Origin: Lyophyllum atratum
Taxonomy: Eukaryota > Basidiomycota > Agaricomycetes > Agaricales > Lyophyllaceae
Reading direction: 5' to 3'
NCBI GenBank assembly: GCA_014905825.1
Contig: JACGCN010000009.1
Coordinates: 124,001-188,000 of the forward strand
DNA length: 64,000 bases
Below the pieces are notes generated by a model that worked only from the letters and a program-made list of their open reading frames with translations, was not told the origin of the DNA and did no database searches. The translations under genes were made by a program, and so were the position numbers. This document shows, one piece after another, positions 55,901-64,000 of the stretch (positions are counted from its first letter, which is position 1; each line of letters starts with the position of its first letter).

Positions 55901-56619
55901 ATCTGAGCGTGGTTGATGATACTGATGTACATTTAGCGCGACGGCCCGTCACCGTACCAAGACCTATCTCAACCAGGCTAATTAGACACTCACGGAACAT
56001 GGACACATTCCCGTCTTCATGCATTCAACTTAGCGTGAGTTGCCTATACAGCATCGCCCCACAATCTCCTGCCTGACCTTGCTTCGCAGTTATCCAATCA
56101 GTCTAAACAGTCGCAGAGCAGTCAAACCCGCGAGGCTGTGGATTGGGCCTATATGACCGATGAAAGCTACGGGCAGACGAAATTAGGGGGGAGCAATGTA
56201 CGACCATGAAAGTATGTAAATCATCCCGTTGCGACGTCCCAAGCTGACCGAGCTGCAGCTTGACATTCGCGGTTTCTTGACATCTACCCATTCTCTGACG
56301 AAGCTCTTCCCATCAAACGCGTTGACGTATGCGTGCGCGACTGCAGCGCTGATTTCGCAAACGTTTGCTTCCTATCGTGCCAAATGATAAAGCGTAGTGG
56401 AGAGGTTAGCACGAGCAACAGTGCCGCATCGACATCGTCTTCATGTACAAGACATGGCCGAACAAACTTCTCACTCGTGTCAATGAAGACAAGTGGTTCC
56501 CGACCACCAAACAACGTACAAACCGTCACCATAACCCCTCATCGCCGAATCATCCGACACCAACGACAGAAACGAAATCAGCTCTTCCGTAAATCCTTCC
56601 TCTACGAGCATACGGAATT
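55901..56619. other. unassigned region in the duplicated block
   Basis: Open frames on both strands (plus 56,333-56,914; minus 56,532-56,284 and 56,713-56,480) overlap. One minus frame reads VFIDTSEKFVRPCLVHEDDV. They may be remains of a gene; no family was recognised. Confidence 0.3.
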
Positions 56620-57640
56620 CCAAGGTCAAAATCTGGCCCTGCCCATGCCGGCAACACGTCGAAGCACCGGGAAGAAAACCAGTGTTGAAAGTGGTTATTC
56701 CCTCAGACCCCAATCACGTCGACATGAAGCCCTGTTCCTTGTACTGTACGCCGTTGAACATCTGCACGCAGCCCACGGGTTTTTCCAGTTTGCCTATCTA
56801 TTTCAATACGCCCCCGCCTGCTCATCTCGGTCTTGGATATACCCTGCGCATCGACGTGACAAGACCCTCGATCGCACATTCCTCATACCCCGTCACCGGT
56901 CCTCGGAGGTCTAAAAGGCTTCAAGGGCTAGTGACGATACTTTGGCGTCGGGATGATTCGCGACGTAGATCCCGGAAGCATATATAACTAAGTACCAAGA
57001 ATACTCCTGTGGTAGCGGGGAGCCTAAATGCTAGGCGAGCCTGACCACTTCAAGATCGTGATTCCGGCGCTGTAAGGACGGAACGGCTGAAAGGATGGTT
57101 ACTCGTTGTAGGACTTCGACATTCCACTTGTATCTCGTGCCTCCGAGGGTTGTTGCATGGACAGCTATCAAGAGTGGCATGCGCAGCTCTTTGGTGGCCG
57201 AACATCTCTCGTACCCTGTCACCGGTCCTCGGAGGTCTAGAAGACGCCAAGGGACAGTGACCATATTTCAGCGCTGGGATGTCGCAAGCGATTTGCGACG
57301 TAGATCCCGGAAGCATACATAACTACCAAGATTAGCGGGGAGCCTAGATCCTACTTATGCGAGTCTGACCACGTCAGGATCGTAATCCCTGCGCTGCAAG
57401 GACGGAATGGTTGAACAGGTTAGTCGTTGTAGGACTGCGATGTTCCGTTTGTCTTGGCTCTGCGACGCATCCTGAGCCTCCAAGGGTTGTTGGATGGACA
57501 GCTGTCCCCAGTGACATGTGCAGCTCTCAACCCAGCAAGGAGTTGACCGAGGTATATCGACTCAAACGGGAGGGAGGCGTTCAGAATTGGAATCGTTTAG
57601 AGTTGGCAATGGCGGTGATCGGAGAGGAGTAGAGTCCAGC
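56620..57640 (+). repeat. second series of ~320-bp repeat units
   Basis: Same landmarks as at 51,505-52,560 (GGGGAGCCTA, GTAGGACT.CGA, AGGGTTGTTG.ATGGACAGCT, GTAGATCCCGGAAGCATA), in the same orientation, in about three units. Confidence 0.65.
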
Positions 57641-58122
57641 ACAAACGATGGACGTGAAGCACCTTGGGTATGTCGTGCTCTGTCAGGGAAGGGAGAGATG
57701 GTTGAATAGGCATACGGAGTATTTAATGGGTTCGTTTCCTGTCAACACCCACCGCCTTTATATGGCTTATATGTACAACCCAACAATAGGCCCCACTCAT
57801 TCTCGCTCTACATCTCCGAGACCCTTGCTGACAGATATGTCAAAAAAAGACAGAGATACAAAGCTCATTTCCTCCGGATCTTCGAGCGATGTCTCCTACC
57901 CTGTCATGCTACGGTCAAGTCAGGCATGGCCGGCGGAGGCAGTAGTCGTATCATGGACCAGCGGGAAGAGTGATGAATCAGGACCGAGGAGCAACAAAAG
58001 ATGACAAGATAGAACGAAGTACGCAGAGTGGGAAAAAATCTCGGAGTATGCACGATCAACCCCATCTGTTCCCGAGGCGGAACCCAACATGGCGTCAAAA
58101 ATGAACCCATCCCGCCCCTTCA
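57641..58122. other. intergenic, promoter side of the next gene
   Basis: No gene recognised. The right end carries a TATA box. Confidence 0.4.
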
Positions 58123-58129
58123 TATATAA
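58123..58129 (+). promoter_or_regulatory. TATA box
   Basis: TATATAA lies 37 bases before the ATG at 58,166, followed by a CT-rich leader (CCCACCCTCACTCACTCT). Confidence 0.45.
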
Positions 58130-58165
58130 GGTCCCACCCTCACTCACTCTGGGAAATCCCCACCG

Positions 58166-59479
58166 ATGTCGCCCACTTCCCGGCTGCTGCGCTTCCGCTC
58201 TGCGGCGCACCTCCTCAGCGTCTCTTCGACCAAGAAGACCAAGCACTTCTTGAAGACCTCCGCCGAGCCCATCCTCCGCGCCTTCCGCATCCCACATGCA
58301 GAGCACGCCGAGTTCCCCCGCGGGAAGCCCACGATCCTCAACTGGGCCAACACCCTCATCGCCCACTACGCCTCCCATGACGACGCCGAAGTCTCCGATC
58401 TGCACCGCCGCCGTATGGGTACGCTCACAGTCAAGGAGCTGCGGTGGTACCAATCCGCGACGGGCGTAGAGCACAACTACGTCATCGCCATCATCGCGGA
58501 CCCTCAGCACGGGTGCGAGCGATTCATCCGCCTCGACCGCGCACGCGACGACCCCGGCATGGACGTCGTCGTATCGTTCCCCGGGGCCCCACATAGGCAG
58601 TACGCACGCTCCGCCGAATCCTTCTCCTCTTCGCAGTCTTCCCTATCCTTCTACGACGAGCCCATAGACGGCGCGGGGACCGGGTGCCTGGATGCGATGT
58701 GGGTGCTGGGCGCACTGCCCGAGGCCGATCGGCTGATTGAGCGCTCGACGTTCCGCGGGTCGCAGGGGAATTATGGCGCGCCGACGTTGCTGGATCTGGC
58801 GCTCGTGGCGCGGGCTGTACACGATAACAACAACTACCACCTGTGGCCGCGGCAGTGCGTGTGGTTCTCAACGATGATCGTGCGGGGGCTGCAGGCGGAC
58901 TTCCGGCACCACATCACGCATCGTGATTCGTCGCTCACGTTTCAGAATTGGATGATCGAGGTGTTGGACTCGGAGGGGGTGCAGGGGACGTTCAAGGCGA
59001 AGGCGGTTTACAAGGAACAGGAAAGGGTGGTGGGGGATGTTGTGATGGCGTATAGGGCGAGTCGGGATGATGTGGTGGCGAGGGTATGAGTTTTCTATTT
59101 GAGATGTGGAGTGATGGTTGAGGTTGTTTTTGTTGCTTTGCAGATTGAGGAGGCCGCGACGCGCGTCACGAGGCATAAGGAACAACACCAAATCATTGAT
59201 GAAGCGGTTGCGCAGCGGGATGAGGCGGCCGCTATTGCAGCAGCTGCGGCGGCGAGTTCCGTCGAGGCGACGGCCAGAGCGGCTGAAGCAGCAGCTAGGG
59301 CTGCCGACGCCGAAGAAAGGGCGGAGAGGGAAGCTCGTTTGAGGGAAGAGGCTGAGGAGAGGGCACATGACGAGGCACGGAAGAATGCGATGTCCGAGAG
59401 AGAGCTGAGGGACTTGAGGCGGCGCCTCGAGGAGCTTGAGAAGTCGTCTCGGAGTCGGGAGAGGAGGCGAAGACATTGA
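58166..59479 (+). CDS. protein with coiled-coil tail, unknown function
   Basis: Two exons (58,166-59,083 and 59,144-59,479) give 417 residues; without the intron the frame would stop one codon into it. The N-terminal 300 residues are globular, with PTILNWANTLIAHYAS, LTVKELRWYQSATGVEHNYV, and HLWPRQCVWFSTMIVRGL. I recall this layout from agaricomycete hypothetical proteins. The last 110 residues are a continuous Ala/Glu/Arg heptad-like coiled coil (for example AAEAAARAADAEERAERE) ending in a basic tail. No enzyme motif was seen. A TATA box precedes it. Likely a scaffold or interaction protein, but that is inference. Confidence 0.75.
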
Positions 59480-59956
59480 AAATCAAAAAGCACCGGTGAA
59501 ACATCTCATTGATTCCAGTAGCATCCATACACATTCATTTCCTCTACATTCACATCCACATACTTCTCGGAATTCCCTAATTGTAATGCTATAATAGTTG
59601 CAAGCAATTCAGCATCAATCACAACAAAACTTTCAAACAAATTTGACATACTTTTGAGCGTTGTCTCATTGTCGGGAAGTGCTTGCCCCACTTCGACATG
59701 TGTGCCTGGTCACATTGAGAATTATAGCAGTGCAGCACTCAACAGGAGTTCATCGGCGTACGTAGTGGTTCTAATGCTTCTCTGACCACTTAATAACACC
59801 CGTCACGAAACCCTCGCCTCTCACACCGTTGCTCTCGATCGATCCATATCATCTGTCAAAGTCTCAGATTATCATACAGAAGCTCGTATCGCAAGTCGAG
59901 ACGCTGGAGATGTACTTCTATACGTCGAGCCAGTTCAAGATGAGGGCCTGTCCCGC
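59480..59956. other. intergenic between convergent genes
   Basis: Holds the 3' ends of the coiled-coil gene and the P450 gene; no gene recognised. Confidence 0.5.
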
Positions 59957-62065
59957 TCAATCTGCTTGCTCTCCTCCAGACATTAATAGGGATAGAGCTT
60001 CTGGAGAACGGACTCGAATTGAACACTGGAATGGGGTGGGTTGGCTAGGACGTCGATGAGATCAGTCACTTGTCGCAATCCAATTTGAAGTCTCGCACCT
60101 GACAGAACCACTCAGTGGTTTCAAAACAGGCTCCACGACTTCACCGTTGGCGTCCAAATGTTTCGAGATATGAAAAACCGCGAGCGACATAGCCGCCATG
60201 ATGAAAAGCGATGTATCCGCGAGGACTCTACCTGTGTATAATTTAGGCCTCTTGGTGCGCCTCTTGCTGCGTGGAATGGATCCATCGCTGCCGAAGGTTG
60301 CTACTCACCTGGGCAAACGCTGGAACAAGAAAATGGGTTCAAGCCATGCTGACAAGAGTGAAGCACCTACCGCCTGCCGAAACCGAAGACGAAATCATAT
60401 ATGTCCCTTTCGGCCTCATGGCCACTACAACAGATGAACCTTGAAGGGTTGAATGTATCTGGATCCGCGTAAGTCTGAGGATCATGCAGCATATTCCTGC
60501 AGGACGATCAGAGGAGAAGACGGGGCCCGACTGGCGAATGGACTTACCAGGTATTCGCAATAATGATCGAGCCCTTGGGGATAAAATACCCGCCGTGGAT
60601 GTCGTTCTCCATAACCACATGAGGGAGGCCTGTCATTCAAAGACAGCATCTCAATGTCATGTCGAGATACAATGCCAATCAACGGACCTGTTGGAACGAC
60701 TGAATGGAAGCGCAACACCTCTCGGCACAAAGCATTGATGTATGGGAGACTATCGCGGTCCGCAAAGGTCGGAAACCTGCCGTGGCCTATGACGTCGTCA
60801 ATTTCAGCCTGTGCCTTTTGTTGTGCGTCTGGGTACAAGGCCATCGTCAAGAAGAATACCTGAAGGAAGGACAGGCGCTGTCACACGACGAACTGAGCTG
60901 GCTCCGCTCCGACTTGGTGATTGCCAACAGGACCTACCGTTGAAAATCCTCCAGCAGCAACGGAGCTCGCCGTCCATTTGATAACATGGTCGTCAGCAGC
61001 GTTCACGTCGGGAGTCAGAACGGTCGATGTGAAACAAGGTCTGGTAGTGCCTTTTTCCTGGATGAACGGGGAAATTAGAATCGAGACTAAAAGTGGGGAG
61101 GAGCTCACAAATTGTGTCTTCGCGTGTTCATACGGGACGGTCCCCATATCGTACAGATTTTCTGCCCAGACCTTCGCTTTGGCGTGGAAACCAGCTCCGG
61201 GGAACCACGGAGGTAGGTGGCGAACTGTGACGCATGTGCTTGAGATAAATTCGGAATAAAATTCATTCATCATAGCGCTCACGAGCAGGAAGAAGATCAA
61301 TCAAGAATGCGCCGGGCGCGGTCGCGATGGCAAATTGTTTCATTCCTTGATCGACAAGGTGAATAAAAGGATCATGGCTGCCTGTGACATCATATCCATA
61401 AACTATTCCGAGGCTCACGGTGCCGATGTGCCTACATGGAACGAACGCAACGTTAGGCAATCTTTACAAAGACAAGGAAAATAAAGAGTGACAGACGTCT
61501 TCAAGTGGGTCGTCAAGTCCTTGGGGCTCGTCAGGATGTTTCTCAGGAATTTCCGGACCGCCGTCGCTTCGAACTCATGGAACGTCTTCATCGCTGAGGG
61601 TGTACCAAACGACTGGTGGAAGAGTTTTCGGTAACGGTGAAACGTATCGCCGTAACGCACGAGTGGAAGCGTATTCTTCCATCCAATCAGTTCGCCGCCC
61701 ATAGGAAGCGTAGGTCGGTCAGAATATATATGTCCTTTTCCGCTTAGCATCTCCAGCGCGGCATCCACCGTGTTTAAAATGATAATGGGCTGGCCGAACA
61801 CTGTGACGGACGAGATTGCGCCTTCAAGACGACATGAGAGTGAGAACCAGCGAGTGTAACGAAGGACTGAGTCACCATATGTTTTACCCCACTCCGCGAA
61901 AGTCAACCAAGTCGTTTCTCGCGGCATATCCGACAAGTTCCCGATTATGGGCCATCCCTGAGGCCCAGGCGGAAGAGGCAACCTTCGCCGCGAAGATCGA
62001 AAGCGTAACACAAGGTAAAGAGCCAATACCGGGACCGTCACTGCGATGAGGGATTTCATGGTCAT
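59957..62065 (-). CDS. cytochrome P450 monooxygenase
   Basis: About ten exons join in frame from the ATG at 62,065 to the stop at 59,957. The N-terminus has a membrane anchor (LIAVTVPVLALYLVLRF), then the proline hinge PLPPGPQGWPIIGN. Next are VTVFGQPIIILN, WFPGAGFHAKAK, the ExxR helix (CREVLRF), GGYFIPKGSIIIANTW, and the heme-binding FGFGRRVCPG. It ends PTPFQCSIRVRSPEALSLL, as in the large CYP families of wood- and litter-decay fungi (CYP5144/5150-like, by memory). The protein would sit in the ER membrane and oxidise a hydrophobic substrate with electrons from P450 reductase. Two oddities: the heme cysteine is in an 11-base exon (60,319-60,309), and the I-helix motif reads AGGFST, lacking the usual acidic residue. 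Confidence 0.88.
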
Positions 62066-63039
62066 CTTAACGTGGCTGACGTCGCTATGAGAGATCTTTA
62101 TATCGGGTCATACAAGCCTAGGACTTCAGCGGCTTTGTTCCAGACACATCATGAAGAAGCATAGCTATCAGGGGCGCGTCAGATTTAGGGATCAGACTGG
62201 GAAGGACGAATGGGGACAGAAAAGGATGAAAGAATGAACGAAAGAGCGAAACCAATCAACTTAACGTACTTATAACTGCCGATGTGGGGAGACCAACTGA
62301 AGCGAACATCACTGCAGATCAGGTGCCATGATGAACGAGGATAAAACAGTGATTATGTGTCATCTGCTCCCAGCTAGTCCTCTAGAGTAGATAAAGGAAT
62401 GTGATTTAGTGCCTGCATCCGAGTTGGGGCGTGTGCAGAACAGGACATACAGTAATTCTCCTATACCACACGGCATTCTTCTTGTAGAGTGCTGAGTATG
62501 CTTGCGTTGTGCACAAGCGATGGAATGGAAGCCGCCGGGCGTTGTGGAATCTCCACCCAAATTGCCGCGTTCAGCGTCAGCCGAGCCAAGTTCTAGGGCC
62601 GCGTCCGCTACCATCACAAGCGCTAAGGGACCTTGATTCAGATTAACGACGCTCAGGCGAGACGAGGCGTGGATCAGAGTCGTCGTTTGCAGTTTTGGGG
62701 AATTGGGGAAGAGATACTTACATGGTAGGCCTTGGTGTGGGAAGGTCAAGCCAAATCCGAGTTTAGCAGGGGCCCCCACCAACCCTATCTGCATTGCCTC
62801 CCATCGCGTCAGATAGGAAGTTAATCAGTACCGTGAATATCGGATAAGAACGAATTTGAACAGAAACAGGCGTTAGGCGCTTCTGACCATAGAGAGTGAG
62901 GAAACTACAACATCCGGCTTTCAGGACCGAGACAGTCATGAAAGGGGGTCCACAATTGATTACTCATTCCCGGTCTGTGGGTTACAAGACAGGGTATGAG
63001 TGAAGTGCATCGAAGGCACCGGTACACGCAACGCTTCTA
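62066..63039. other. intergenic, one unassigned frame
   Basis: TATAAA on the minus strand at 62,102-62,097 lies 32 bases before the P450 ATG. A minus-strand frame of 144 codons (62,794-62,360) has no recognised motif. Confidence 0.4.
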
Positions 63040-64000
63040 TCAGAACCCGTTTAGACGGTTGACAGCGGCGGGTCCCTCGCCAATTGCAACACTTAACCAG
63101 TCAAGAAGCGCGAAGGTGGGCACACGGCCGCCGGAAACGACGCGCAGCCGCCGGCATGGGCCAGAATCCTATGATATCGGATGTCAATTAAGATTCCGTG
63201 TGATAGACGGGAAGCTGCGCAGACGTACGCAAGTTGAGGCTGATGGTAGTGGACACGTCAACGCGCGATCGCCGATGAGAAAGCCGTCGCCGACTGAGAT
63301 GTTGGTGCTGAGGATGTGGTTGATCAGGTTCTGGTGCTCGTCAGTGGATGGCGGTCCATTGATATGATCGAGACGGTAAGGGAATTTCCCGTCCATCAGG
63401 ATGAACGGGTCTTCCCAGAACTGAACCTGTGTAAGCATTGCTACGTGGATGAGAAATGATACTGATAGAGGGGATGATGTCGTTTGATATCGGGGCAGCA
63501 TAAAATTGACGACGCCCCAGCACTTTTATCTACACCAGCGTCGAGAAAGACAACGACTGGTTTCGTTTGATCGATCAGCTGTCCGAGAGTGGGCCAATCG
63601 CTGCGCTTAACAGGATGCGAAGGAGGAACACAGGCGAGTGGGGGAATACCTACCGATGACACGTTGAAGCGACATAATTTCGAGCGGTGATGAACGATGT
63701 ACCCGAGTTGGCAAACACAGGCTTGCAGACATCTGAGATCAATGCTCCTTCTGGGTTCGTAAAGATGAATGTAAGAACTTCACTCGGGTCCACAGCGAGG
63801 GAGGTCTTGACTTTCTCGAGATAATCCTCGACGGTGCCGCTGTGGAAGAGACCCCATGGTCAGTGAAACGAGGTCCCCTGTTCGTTACGATGCCTACACA
63901 AGCTAGGGTATTCGTCAGATACGGGTCCCTAGGACAGCGGACTTCGAAGGAACGTACTGATCTTCACTGCCAAACGAAGGATGATATCATGATCGTTTGC
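63040..64000 (-). pseudogene. PLC-like phosphodiesterase, partial and possibly frameshifted
   Basis: Minus-strand exons read GTVEDYLEKVKTSL, VLTFIFTNPEGALISDVCKP, then (after an intron) CVPPSHPVKRSDWPTLGQLI with VVVFLDAGVD, and WEDPFILMDGKFPYRLDHIN. These match the PLC-like phosphodiesterase (TIM-barrel) family of fungi. The expected C-terminal block (FALLDWLSVAIGEGPAAVNR) is present near 63,115-63,040, but in a different frame from the preceding GGCASF segment. Upstream of GLFHSGTV a stop sits directly before the frame, where the family normally continues. The 5' end is not visible with confidence and may lie beyond base 64,000. I call it a probable pseudogene; unusual splicing could rescue it. 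Confidence 0.55.

Noticed and set aside
1..64000. CRISPR arrays, rRNA genes, bacterial operons or secondary-metabolite core enzymes
   Set aside because: None seen. The tandem repeats present (21 bp, 57 bp, ~130 bp, ~320 bp) lack the repeat-spacer pattern of CRISPR.

Overview
This window looks like nuclear DNA of a mushroom-forming fungus (Basidiomycota, Agaricomycetes). The evidence is in the gene structures. Genes carry many short introns of about 50-65 bases with GT..AG ends. The gene families are typical of agaricomycetes: F-box proteins with weakly conserved tails, a two-domain single-pass membrane protein, a basidiomycete-type Ty1/copia element and a P450. There are no bacterial features such as operons or Shine-Dalgarno sites. 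All protein names below rest on motifs read by eye; no database search was possible.

Layout. 1-5.4 kb: a spliced P-element/THAP9-like transposase gene runs off the left edge, followed by a copia 3' remnant that cuts off an alpha/beta-hydrolase gene. 6.6-16.2 kb: an F-box protein, a secreted alpha-carbonic anhydrase, a degenerate element with inverted ends and GTGC-rich repeats, a Ser/Pro-rich protein and a small membrane protein. 18.6-26 kb: a PTR2-type peptide transporter, a second non-autonomous element with inverted ends, a two-finger C2H2 protein and an F-box/LRR protein. 28.3-33.5 kb: a complete copia retrotransposon with two 405-bp LTRs that look identical and a GTCAT target duplication. 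35.3-41.4 kb: an MFS sugar transporter and a single-pass membrane protein.

41.7-57.6 kb is a rearranged, duplicated block centred on the autophagy gene ATG13. A small unknown gene sits divergently beside ATG13. The intergenic region plus this small gene occur three times (A 45.6-47.2, B 49.95-51.5, C 54.2-55.9 kb), and copies B and C drag along a fragment of the ATG13 5' end. Two DNA elements have inserted in this block. One is a 3.74-kb element with inverted ends (41,899-45,637) carrying an intact 464-aa gene of unknown function and a decayed copy of the Golgi gene GPP34/VPS74. The other is a 426-bp MITE. Copies B and C preserve the empty site of the large element, and copy C preserves that of the MITE, so the insertion points can be read directly. 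A probable PD-(D/E)xK-fold protein lies between two sets of ~320-bp repeats.

58-64 kb: a protein with a coiled-coil tail, a spliced cytochrome P450 (heme cysteine in an 11-nt exon, unusual I-helix), and a PLC-like phosphodiesterase that reaches the right edge.

The best candidate for something undescribed is the 41.9-45.6 kb element: clean boundaries, an intact gene with no recognisable transposase motif, and a captured host gene.
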